The notes under the pieces: model-generated | What the model saw: the letters and a program-made list of their open reading frames with translations, nothing else | Databases searched by the model: none | Told to the model about the DNA's origin: nothing | Shown: positions 16,925 through 23,022 of the stretch, piece after piece | How positions within the stretch are numbered: position 1 is the stretch's first letter | Layout: each line of letters begins with the position of its first letter | Program-made: the position numbers and the translations under genes | Assembly: GCA_034003585.1 (NCBI GenBank) | Contig: JAVEYH010000050.1 | Location: forward strand, 1 to 23,022 | DNA from: JAPXSY01 sp034003585 | GTDB taxonomy: Bacteria; Verrucomicrobiota; Kiritimatiellia; RFP12; UBA1067 | Direction of reading: 5' to 3' | Length of the DNA: 23,022 nucleotides

Positions 16925-19138
16925 TCACGCTTCGTTTTCCTTCACTCTGCCGGAGGGGGCGATCTTCATCGTGTCCGTCAGCTTCGCGGTCTTCCGCAGG
17001 AGGCTGTTGGCGTAGAGCACCTCCGCGATGGCCACCAGCAAAGCCAGCCACAGCAGCGCCTCGCCCAGCGACCGGCCGATGCGGAAGTCCTCCAACTGTT
17101 TCAGCAGCTCCTCTTTGCCGGTCGCCACGTGCAGCGCGGACACGCCCAGGATGGAGGAGATGTCCGCGGGCTTGACCGGGGTGAGATCCGACTCCTCGCG
17201 GAGCATGTTGATCGCCAAGGCCGGCTTGGCGCCCCCGCCGCCGGCCGCGCCCAGCTTATAGATCCCCGGCGTCATCAGCCCCTCGGCGTACGCCGCGGCC
17301 TCGCCCTCCACCATGACGCTGCGCAGCGGAACCGGCTTGCCGTCCGGCGCGGTGAGCGTCGAATGGCGCGTGGCCTCCGGCAAAAACTCTTTCAGCGAAA
17401 GGCTGTCCGTGGCCCAAAGATACGGCGGCCGGGCGCCTACCCCCGCGGCGTACTGGATGAGCTGGTGCGCCAGAGGCAGATAAAAGGCGGAGAGGGGAAA
17501 ATCGCTCCACGAGCGGTCGGCCGACACGGTGAACATCACCACGGCGCCCCGCCCCGCGGGGCGGTTGATCAGAAAGGGCCCGCCCGCGGAGGTCGCCACG
17601 ATCACCTGGGCCTTTTCCTTCAGCGTCGCGCACTGGAGCTGGCGCTTGACCACGATGCGCGGCGCGATCCCCCCCTCGGCGAGCCCCCGGACGGACGGGT
17701 GCTGCGGCAGCACCCACGTCAGCAGCTGCTTCCGCTTCTCCAGGGGCCAGTCCGCGATCGCCGAAGGGGTCGCGGGCAGGCTGTTCCACTGGGCGTAGTC
17801 CGCCACCGCCGCGCCGTCGCCGGGAAACAGCACGATCAGGCCGCCCGCGGCCGCGTACTGCTCCAGCAGGCTGACCTGCTGCCCCGCCAGCGGCAGCACG
17901 TCGCACAGGAACACGCAGGAGTAGGCGGAGAGGTTCTCCCCCCCCAACTCCGCGACCGTGATGTTCTTGACCTCCACCGCGGAGACCGCCTCCGCACCCG
18001 CGCCCGCGCCCACGCTCAGCGCGGTCCGGAGGAAAAGCGCGCTCTCCCTGGACCCCACGCATAATGCCGGCAGCCGTTCGCGGACGTGAATCAGGAAGTG
18101 GAACGCGTTGTCTTCCGTGAGGCTGTCATCCGGCGTCGTCACCAGCGCCGCATGCGTGCCGCCCTCCAGAGGCGGAAGCGCGAACCGGAGCCGCGCCTCG
18201 CCCTCCCCGCCCAGCATCACCGAGCGCCGCGCCGTCTCCTTGCCGTCGACCAGCAGGTGCACGGCCGTCTCCAGCGGCGTGCCGGTGCGGTTGAGATTCA
18301 CCGTCACCTGGCAGGGCGTCTGCGCGGTGATGAGCCTGGGCTCCAGCTCCACGTTGAGGACCGCGGCGTTTTCCGGACTGGGCGTCCCCAGCAGCGTGAC
18401 GAAACAGGTGGTGTTGTCCTGCACCTCCGAGGGATCCCACTTGTCCCCGCCCGGATTCGGCGAACCCGCGGCCCCGGCCGCCGCCGCGTCGCCCTCCCCG
18501 CCCGCGCTGAAACTGACCCACGGCAGCATCTGATGGTCGGAGAGGATGTGCAGCTCGCGCTCGCCCCGCCGCCCCTCCTGATTCAGGGTCCCCAGGGCGG
18601 CCAGGGTCGCCGGGCAGAGCCGCGACGAGCCCACCGGCATCGGCAGCGCCCGGAGGCGGGCCGTCGCCTCCTCTTTCTTGCCGGTCATCTGCTCGCACAC
18701 CGGCGTCACCTGATCGCCCGCCAGATAGACGCAGAAGCGGTCGTTGTCCCCGAGTCCCTCCACGATCGAGGCCGCCAGCTCCGTGGCCTGGTTCCACACG
18801 CTCTGCTGGTTCAGCCGGTAATTCATGCTGTACGAGCCGTCCAGCACGATCGCCACATCCCGCGACGTGCGGCTCAGCACCGATCCGAAGTTCCGCGTGC
18901 GGAGGATCGGCATGGCGAACGCCAGGGCCAGCAGGGCCAGCAGCAGCAGCCGCAGCAGGAGCAGCAGCAGATTCTCCATCCGGATGCGCCGCGACGAGCG
19001 CTTCTGCGCCATCTTCAGGAACCGGACCGTGCTGAACGGCAGCCTCTCGGTCCGGCTCGACTGGATCAGGTGCAGGATCAGCGGCAGGGTCAGCGCGCCC
19101 AGAGCCGCCAGAAACAGTGGATTGAGAAAAGAAATCAT
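16925..19138 (-). CDS. BatA-like membrane VWA protein
   Basis: A 737-residue membrane protein with the N-terminal BatA signature: FLNPLFLAALGALTLPLILHLI, then RTERLPFSTVRFL and a second helix at about 55-79. The VWA domain has an intact metal-site motif Asp100-x-Ser102-x-Ser104 (DGSYSM) and a later HILSDHQ strand. The middle region includes AAAGGLIVLFPGDG, resembling a degenerate glutamine amidotransferase-like fold. A helix near 690-714 anchors the C terminus. Bat proteins are encoded next to MoxR genes in many bacteria and were linked to aerotolerance in Bacteroides. The ATG at 19138 follows the DUF58 stop by six bases, with GGAGG about 14 bases upstream. It forms a coupled pair with the next VWA gene. 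Confidence 0.92.
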   Translation of the reverse strand: MISFLNPLFLAALGALTLPLILHLIQSSRTERLPFSTVRFLKMAQKRSSRRIRMENLLLLLLRLLLLALLALAFAMPILRTRNFGSVLSRTSRDVAIVLDGSYSMNYRLNQQSVWNQATELAASIVEGLGDNDRFCVYLAGDQVTPVCEQMTGKKEEATARLRALPMPVGSSRLCPATLAALGTLNQEGRRGERELHILSDHQMLPWVSFSAGGEGDAAAAGAAGSPNPGGDKWDPSEVQDNTTCFVTLLGTPSPENAAVLNVELEPRLITAQTPCQVTVNLNRTGTPLETAVHLLVDGKETARRSVMLGGEGEARLRFALPPLEGGTHAALVTTPDDSLTEDNAFHFLIHVRERLPALCVGSRESALFLRTALSVGAGAGAEAVSAVEVKNITVAELGGENLSAYSCVFLCDVLPLAGQQVSLLEQYAAAGGLIVLFPGDGAAVADYAQWNSLPATPSAIADWPLEKRKQLLTWVLPQHPSVRGLAEGGIAPRIVVKRQLQCATLKEKAQVIVATSAGGPFLINRPAGRGAVVMFTVSADRSWSDFPLSAFYLPLAHQLIQYAAGVGARPPYLWATDSLSLKEFLPEATRHSTLTAPDGKPVPLRSVMVEGEAAAYAEGLMTPGIYKLGAAGGGGAKPALAINMLREESDLTPVKPADISSILGVSALHVATGKEELLKQLEDFRIGRSLGEALLWLALLVAIAEVLYANSLLRKTAKLTDTMKIAPSGRVKENEA

Positions 19139-19144
19139 GATGGG

Positions 19145-20098
19145 CTACCGCAGCCTCCGCCGCTCCTCTAAATACGCCCGCGCATAGGTCTCCACCGACT
19201 GGTCCGTCCGCACCAGGCGGTAGTCCACCTTCATCCCCTCGCAGGACACCCGGTAATGCTCCAGAAACTTCGCGAACGCGGCCTGATACTCTTTCGCCAG
19301 GCCGCGGGGATCGGCGGTGACCCGCTCGCCGGTCTCCAGATCCTCAAACTCGAAGCCCTGCTTCAGGGAGAGGTCGATCTCCACCGGATCCAGCACATGC
19401 AGCACGATCACGTCATGCAGCCGCTTGCGGAAATGGGCGAGCGCCAGGGTCACCTCCCGCTCGTCGTCCAGCAGATCCGAAACCAGCACCACCAGCGCGC
19501 GCTTGTGGATCGATTCGGCGATCTGGTGCAGCGTCTCCGCCGTGCGCGTGGTGGAAGCCGGCTCCAGCCCCTGCAGCCGTTTCAGCATGTTGTGCAGGTG
19601 GTTCACCGAATTCCGCGGCTCCACCTGCATGTCCATCTTGTCCGAATACACGAACAGCCCCACCGAATCGCGGGCCTTGACCACCACATACCCCAGCGCG
19701 GCGACGAGCTGGCAGGCGAAATCGAACTTCCGCACGGCCGCGCTGCCGTACGCCATGGAGCCGCTCCGGTCCAGGATCAGATACACGCGGAGGTTGGTCT
19801 CGTCCTCGTACCGCTTGATGTAATAGCGGTCCGTGCGCCCCAGCACCTTCCAGTCCAGGTGCTTGGGGTCGTCCCCCATCCCGTACGCCTTGTGCTCGGC
19901 GAACTCGGAGCTGGCGCCCTTCAGCGGGCTCCGGTGCGCGCCCGCCAGATTCCCCTCCACCACATACCGGGATTGCAGCACGATCCGGTTGAGCTTGTGC
20001 ATCTCCTCCGGGTTGAGGAAGGCCCGGATCCCCTCCTCCCCGGCCGGCCGGGACGGTTTCGCGGCCGCCGCCCCCTTGGCTTTCTCTTTTTTCGCCAT
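19145..20098 (-). CDS. DUF58 family protein (VWA-like)
   Basis: A 317-residue cytoplasmic protein of the DUF58 family, the usual genomic partner of MoxR ATPases. The hallmark GDDPKHLDWKVLGRTDRYY (75-93) is followed by a VWA-like core with Asp110-x-Ser112-x-Ser114 (DRSGSM), a strand VVLVSDLLDD and the C-terminal RTDQSVETYARAYL motif. No membrane segment is seen; the N terminus is Lys/Ala-rich. I chose ATG at 20098; GTG at 20110 has a better AAGGA ribosome site (four bases away) and would add four residues. The BatA-like gene follows after six bases. The FHA-MoxR gene is far downstream in the same operon, instead of directly beside it as in many genomes. Confidence 0.93.
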   Translation of the reverse strand: MAKKEKAKGAAAAKPSRPAGEEGIRAFLNPEEMHKLNRIVLQSRYVVEGNLAGAHRSPLKGASSEFAEHKAYGMGDDPKHLDWKVLGRTDRYYIKRYEDETNLRVYLILDRSGSMAYGSAAVRKFDFACQLVAALGYVVVKARDSVGLFVYSDKMDMQVEPRNSVNHLHNMLKRLQGLEPASTTRTAETLHQIAESIHKRALVVLVSDLLDDEREVTLALAHFRKRLHDVIVLHVLDPVEIDLSLKQGFEFEDLETGERVTADPRGLAKEYQAAFAKFLEHYRVSCEGMKVDYRLVRTDQSVETYARAYLEERRRLR

Positions 20099-20120
20099 AC
20101 CCCGCTTCACCCGATCCTTT

Positions 20121-20138
20121 GCGCGCGCACCCGCGCGC
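20121..20138. other. 6-bp GC hairpin before the DUF58 gene
   Basis: GCGCGC (20121-20126) and GCGCGC (20133-20138) can pair around a 6-base loop in the 45-base gap upstream of the DUF58 gene. No U tract follows; in such GC-rich DNA this may be chance. Confidence 0.3.
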
Positions 20139-20143
20139 CCCGC

Positions 20144-20818
20144 TCACTTGCCCTGCGGCTTCCGGTAAATGTCAAGCTGGTCCCGCTTCGCCCGCTCCGC
20201 CTTGTCGCGTTTGGCGATCTCCGCCAGCAGATGCCTGGCCCACCCCTCCTTGCCGAGCTTCGCGATCATCTCTTTCTCGTTGGCGATCAGGTCCTCGTCG
20301 CGCTTGGAGACGTTCACCGCCACGCCGCCCCCGGTGAACGAGTACACCACCGCCGAAGAGTCCACCTCGGCCAGCATCTCTTTGCCGACCTTCGGCGCCA
20401 ACCGGTCCTTGTGCCGCACGATCACCGGATTCAGCACGATCTCGCGCGTCGCCGGATCCGCGGCCGAGATGACCCCGGTCACCGCCACCGCGTCCCCCAC
20501 GCTGGTGACGGGCGTCTGCTGCAGCACCGAGAGGGAGACGCTCTTGCGCACCACAAAGCGGACAGTCACGCCGGAGCTCGGCTCGCGGGTCTTGAGCGTC
20601 ATCTGGGGATAGCCGTCGGCCTGCCCCTTTTCGATCTCCAACACCTCCAGGTACCGGAAGAAGAACTGCTTGCCCCGGCCCTCCTCGGCGTTGCTCTGGC
20701 GCACGGCGGGCGCCTTGGGCTCCACCAGGCTCAGCGCATACTCGTTGCCGCTGCGCACCGCGGCGGCGGCCACGCCCGCCGCCAGCAGCAGCAGCGCGGC
20801 GACACTCTTTCGACTCAT
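20144..20818 (-). CDS. Exported protein of unknown function, 224 aa
   Basis: I do not recognise the family. A signal peptide is clear (MSRKSVAALLLLAAGVAAAA). The middle (about 85-150) has alternating beta-type segments, RFVVRKSVSLSV and VGDAVAVTGVISAADPATR, that look like an OB- or S1-like barrel by pattern alone. The C terminus is a Lys/Arg/Glu-rich helix (about 175-224). The ATG at 20818 has AGGGG seven bases upstream and is preferred over ATG at 20833. It lies 36 bases after the DUF4159 gene and 45 bases before DUF58, inside the MoxR-VWA operon, so it is probably a periplasmic accessory. Confidence 0.8.
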   Translation of the reverse strand: MSRKSVAALLLLAAGVAAAAVRSGNEYALSLVEPKAPAVRQSNAEEGRGKQFFFRYLEVLEIEKGQADGYPQMTLKTREPSSGVTVRFVVRKSVSLSVLQQTPVTSVGDAVAVTGVISAADPATREIVLNPVIVRHKDRLAPKVGKEMLAEVDSSAVVYSFTGGGVAVNVSKRDEDLIANEKEMIAKLGKEGWARHLLAEIAKRDKAERAKRDQLDIYRKPQGK

Positions 20819-20854
20819 TCGCACACCCCTCATCGCGCGCTCCGATCCCTTGCC

Positions 20855-22165
20855 TTAATTCGTCACCGAATACATCAGGATGTTCTGCCCGATGCGCTGG
20901 GCGCTGACATCGTCATACCCCCTGGCGTACGGGCTCTGCGACATCTCCCAGCCGCCGGCCAGCCCGAACGGGCTGTAAATCACCGCGACATGCCCGTTCA
21001 CCTCCAGCCCCTCGAGCTGCGGCCGGATGGCCGCCGAGCCCAGCGCCTGCTGCAGCACCGGCGTCACGCCCACCCGCTGCACATCGTTGGGCACCTGAAA
21101 GATCGGGCTCTCCTGCGGGATCGCGCGCAGGGGCGCGCCCGGATACAGCGCCGCCATGAGGGTGCGGAAGGCCAGGTCGAACCCCTTGCGGCCGCAGCAG
21201 GCCTCGGCCAGCAGAAACCCGCCGTTGTCCAGATACTTCTTCAGGTTCGCCGCCTCGGTCTTGTTCAGGTTGAAGTGCTCGTGCCCGGTCAGATACAGCA
21301 GCGGCGCGTTGAAAATGGCCGCGTCCTTGAGCCGCATCTCCCGGACCGTGTACTTCACCGGCACGTCCGTCTTCAGGTTGAAGGTCTGCAGGATCACCGA
21401 GAGCCCGGCGTGCCGCGTTTTCCAGACGCCGTCATACACCACCTGCACCATGGCGACCTTGTCCGCGCTCGGCTCCGGCTTGTCAATGAACTGGATGGCG
21501 TGGGCCTGGCTCTTGGCCCAGGCGCGCATCGCCGAAGAGTAGGAGAAGATATTCACCCCGAGCTTCTTGGCGGAGTCCGCCTCATACGCCTGGTACTCCG
21601 GCTGGACATTGTCCTCCCAGCCCACCGCCAGGCACCAGCGCGACACCAGCGCCACCACCCGGCAGTTGATCTCCACCGCGTCGAACCAGGGCTCGTCGCC
21701 GACAAACCCGGACTTGCGCACGCCGGGGCAGTACCGGACCCGGTCCACATCGTAGTAGGCGTGGAAGATCGGGTGGTCCGACGTCAGCCGCTGGAGCGGC
21801 TGCTCCGGGAAGATCTTCGCCAGCTCCCGCGCGGCAGAGCGGTAGAAGGGCGCCGACCCGAGCCCCGTGTTGTAAATCAGCATGCCGCCCGCGAGGCAGT
21901 ACTCGCGGATGCGTTTGCGCTGCTCGTCGGTGTACGAGAAATTGTAATGCCCGGAGCGGTAGAGGATGGGGTTCTTGGCGGGATCGACCGACACCTCCTC
22001 CAGCGTCGCGACCTGCACACTGTAGTTGACGTCGATCATCTCCTTCATGCTCTTGAGGAGATTGTTCACGTCATTGGGCGTGGCGTTCCAGTCCAGATCG
22101 TCCTGCCCCGACACCGCCATCACGGCCCCGATCGCCAGCGCCCACCCCAGCCGAACCCGCTTCAT
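20855..22165 (-). CDS. Exported protein with two tandem DUF4159 units
   Basis: A 436-residue exported protein: signal peptide MKRVRLGWALAIGAVMAVSG, then two similar halves. The first unit (about 68-212) has LYRSGHYNFSYTDEQ, YCLAGGMLIYNT, AARELAKIFPEQPLQRL, SDHPIF and VEINCRVVALVSRW...GWE. The second (about 290-434) has LYLTGHEHFNLNKTE, YLDNGGFLLAEA, FRTLMAALYPGAPLRAI, QESPIF and LEVNGHVAVIYSPF...GWE, in the same order. DUF4159 has a glutamine amidotransferase-like fold without known catalysis. The ATG at 22165 has AGGA about eight bases upstream; extending to 22324 adds only unlikely sequence. It is probably the first gene of the main operon, since a terminator-like hairpin lies upstream. It may bind a ligand in the periplasm. 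Confidence 0.88.
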   Translation of the reverse strand: MKRVRLGWALAIGAVMAVSGQDDLDWNATPNDVNNLLKSMKEMIDVNYSVQVATLEEVSVDPAKNPILYRSGHYNFSYTDEQRKRIREYCLAGGMLIYNTGLGSAPFYRSAARELAKIFPEQPLQRLTSDHPIFHAYYDVDRVRYCPGVRKSGFVGDEPWFDAVEINCRVVALVSRWCLAVGWEDNVQPEYQAYEADSAKKLGVNIFSYSSAMRAWAKSQAHAIQFIDKPEPSADKVAMVQVVYDGVWKTRHAGLSVILQTFNLKTDVPVKYTVREMRLKDAAIFNAPLLYLTGHEHFNLNKTEAANLKKYLDNGGFLLAEACCGRKGFDLAFRTLMAALYPGAPLRAIPQESPIFQVPNDVQRVGVTPVLQQALGSAAIRPQLEGLEVNGHVAVIYSPFGLAGGWEMSQSPYARGYDDVSAQRIGQNILMYSVTN

Positions 22166-22285
22166 ATCCCTGATCCTTTCACCCGGCCGCACCCCGGCCG
22201 GATAACGAACCGGCCGCCAACAGGCTGGGACATCACTGTCGCAAATCCTGCCGGCGGCCAGTATCCCGCAGCGGGCTGAGGCCGC
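22166..22285. other. Leader region of the main operon, no clear promoter
   Basis: This is the gap before the DUF4159 gene. It contains a possible hairpin, CGGCCG (22195-22200) with CGGCCG (22211-22216), and another at about 22264-22275 (CCCG/CGGG). I searched for -35/-10 pairs on the minus strand and found none I trust, so a promoter here is inferred only from the terminator candidate upstream. Confidence 0.3.
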
Positions 22286-22308
22286 AAAAATCCCGGGTGC
22301 GCCACCCG
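22286..22308 (-). terminator. Candidate intrinsic terminator after the small Cys/Pro protein
   Basis: Read on the minus strand, CGGGTG-GCG-CACCCG forms a 6-bp stem with a 3-base loop, followed after GGA by TTTTT. It lies about 50 bases past the stop of the small secreted protein and before the DUF4159 gene. The stem is short and the U run has only five bases, so termination may be partial. Confidence 0.45.
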
Positions 22309-22355
22309 CCCGCGCGATCATCACATGCCCCTGCCGCCACCCTCCGGACCGACAC

Positions 22356-22649
22356 TCACTTCGAACCCGAACCGCCCTCGCTCTTGAGTTTCGTGATCAG
22401 CACGGGCGGCTGCGGCGGTTTCTTGGCCTCGGTCCGGGCCTGCGGCGTGACCGGGCAGCAGCAGCACGGGTCCGTGGTCTCCGCCGAAGAAATCGACCGC
22501 GGCGGCGCGGGCGGCGGCTGCGACCGCTTGGGCGGCGGCACAAAGCCCGGCTCGTCCGAACCGTCGCCGGCCAGGACCGTTCCCATGCACAGCGTCGCGG
22601 CAAGCATGGCCACGCCGGCCTTCACATTCTTCTGGGTTTCGCTCTTCAT
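22356..22649 (-). CDS. Small secreted Pro-rich protein with four consecutive Cys
   Basis: A 97-residue protein of unknown function. The N terminus is a signal peptide (KNVKAGVAMLAATLCMGTVLA, likely cleavage near residue 27). The mature part is Pro-rich (VPPPKRSQPPPAPPRS) with a Cys tetrad at 62-65 (DPCCCCPV) and a basic, Gly/Ser-ending tail. The ATG at 22649 has a strong GAGGAGGAG ribosome site. It is the first minus-strand gene and appears to have its own promoter and a terminator candidate. The Cys run could bind metal or form disulfides, but nothing proves this. The strong start signals support a real gene in spite of its size. Confidence 0.7.
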   Translation of the reverse strand: MKSETQKNVKAGVAMLAATLCMGTVLAGDGSDEPGFVPPPKRSQPPPAPPRSISSAETTDPCCCCPVTPQARTEAKKPPQPPVLITKLKSEGGSGSK

Positions 22650-22667
22650 TCCGTCTCCTCCTCAACA

Positions 22668-22678
22668 GGCGTCACGCC
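22668..22678. other. Palindrome in the leader of the small Cys/Pro gene
   Basis: GGCGTCACGCC is an 11-nt near-palindrome with one central base, between the -10 region and the ribosome site. It could be an operator half or a small mRNA hairpin; no regulator is known. Confidence 0.3.
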
Positions 22679-22695
22679 AAAAACCATTCAGCGAT

Positions 22696-22725
22696 ACCTT
22701 AACACGCCCCCCCCGGAGCTGTCAA
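22696..22725 (-). promoter_or_regulatory. Candidate promoter with G tract, minus strand
   Basis: Read on the minus strand, a perfect -35 TTGACA (22720-22725) is followed after 18 bases by TAAGGT (22696-22701), a weak -10. The spacer contains eight consecutive G (C run at 22707-22714 on the plus strand). The predicted start lies about 40 bases before the ATG of the small Cys/Pro gene. This is the best sigma-70-like promoter in the window. Confidence 0.5.
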
Positions 22726-22794
22726 CCGGCGCGTGCGCTTCCGTTCACACAATACGGGACCGCACCCTCCAACGGCCCGGAAGACGGTTGCTCT

Positions 22795-22823
22795 TTGACT
22801 TGTCCGGCGGTTTCCTGTAAAGA
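22795..22823 (+). promoter_or_regulatory. Candidate promoter for the DUF488 gene
   Basis: TTGACT (22795-22800) and TAAAGA (22818-22823) are separated by 17 bases, upstream of and facing the DUF488 gene. The -35 is good and the -10 only fair. The two promoters in this region are divergent, so a shared regulator is possible. Confidence 0.4.
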
Positions 22824-22896
22824 TCACACCAGCTTGGAAAGAGTCCTTATGGAAGGGCCTCGTTGACCGGAAAACGTTGGCTAGAGGAGGTGCGGC

Positions 22897-23022
22897 ATGC
22901 AAATTGAACTGGCTCGCGTTTACGATGAAACGGACAGGTCACGCGGTTACCGGGTCTTGGTGGATCGATTGTGGCCGCGCGGGATGTCAAAGGAAGCGCT
23001 CCCCCTGGATGAATGGTGCAAG
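22897..23022 (+). CDS. DUF488 (YeaO-like) family protein, 3' truncated by window
   Basis: The first 42 codons of a plus-strand gene cut by the window edge. The sequence has the YeaO-type signature: RVYDETDRSRGYRVLVDRLW, followed by PRGMSKE and LDEW at 27-40. Family members are about 115-120 residues long, so roughly two thirds is missing. The ATG at 22897 has AGAGGAGG six to seven bases upstream. DUF488 proteins are small cytoplasmic proteins of uncertain function; conserved residues near the N terminus suggest an enzyme. It is transcribed away from the main cluster and is probably unrelated to it. Confidence 0.9.
   Translation, partial: MQIELARVYDETDRSRGYRVLVDRLWPRGMSKEALPLDEWCK

Noticed and set aside
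19256..22279. A 1007-codon plus-strand open frame opposite DUF58, the 224-residue gene and DUF4159
   Set aside because: It crosses three real minus-strand genes and their gaps; composition is the same shadow type and no family signature is visible.

Overview
The window is GC-rich, gene-dense bacterial DNA. Fifteen genes in a row lie on the minus strand, transcribed from about 22.65 kb down to 0.16 kb. One truncated gene on the plus strand runs off the right edge. The central genes (MoxR ATPase, DUF58, BatA-type VWA protein, second VWA protein, DUF4159, DUF4175-like, TPR) form a set I associate with the PVC superphylum. Low-complexity inverted repeats at the left end are of a type I associate with Kiritimatiellae, Lentisphaerae and other Verrucomicrobiota. 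I therefore infer a PVC bacterium, perhaps Kiritimatiellae, with moderate confidence; there is no rRNA or other marker gene to prove it.

Right end (22.2-23.0 kb): a divergent promoter region separates a DUF488 (YeaO-like) gene on the plus strand from a small secreted Pro-rich protein with four consecutive Cys on the minus strand. The minus promoter has a perfect TTGACA -35 and an 8-base G tract in its spacer. A candidate terminator follows the small gene.

Centre (5.9-22.2 kb): a tightly packed operon. It encodes a secreted protein with two DUF4159 units, a small exported protein, a cytosolic DUF58 protein, a BatA-like membrane VWA protein, a second membrane VWA protein, a small secreted beta-rich protein, a 1200-residue DUF4175-like membrane protein with a coiled-coil and low-complexity tail, a secreted TPR-like protein, a small exported protein and an FHA-MoxR AAA+ ATPase. 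MoxR ATPases and VWA proteins are known partners in other bacteria, as chaperone or maturation systems. Here the ATPase and DUF58 would act in the cytoplasm, the VWA and DUF4175-like proteins would span the membrane, and the remaining products would lie in the periplasm. The substrate is unknown.

Left part (0.16-5.96 kb): a redox set follows in the same direction, apparently coupled to the MoxR gene. It contains an exported SagB/ThcOx-type nitroreductase, an Old Yellow Enzyme fused to a GltD-like Fe-S/FAD module, and two paralogous QueG-like 4Fe-4S proteins. Each QueG-like gene is followed, starting at its stop codon, by a low-complexity inverted-repeat element. Most inter-cistronic gaps in the central operon also hold a short GC-rich hairpin.

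No tRNA, rRNA, CRISPR array, transposase or phage gene was seen.
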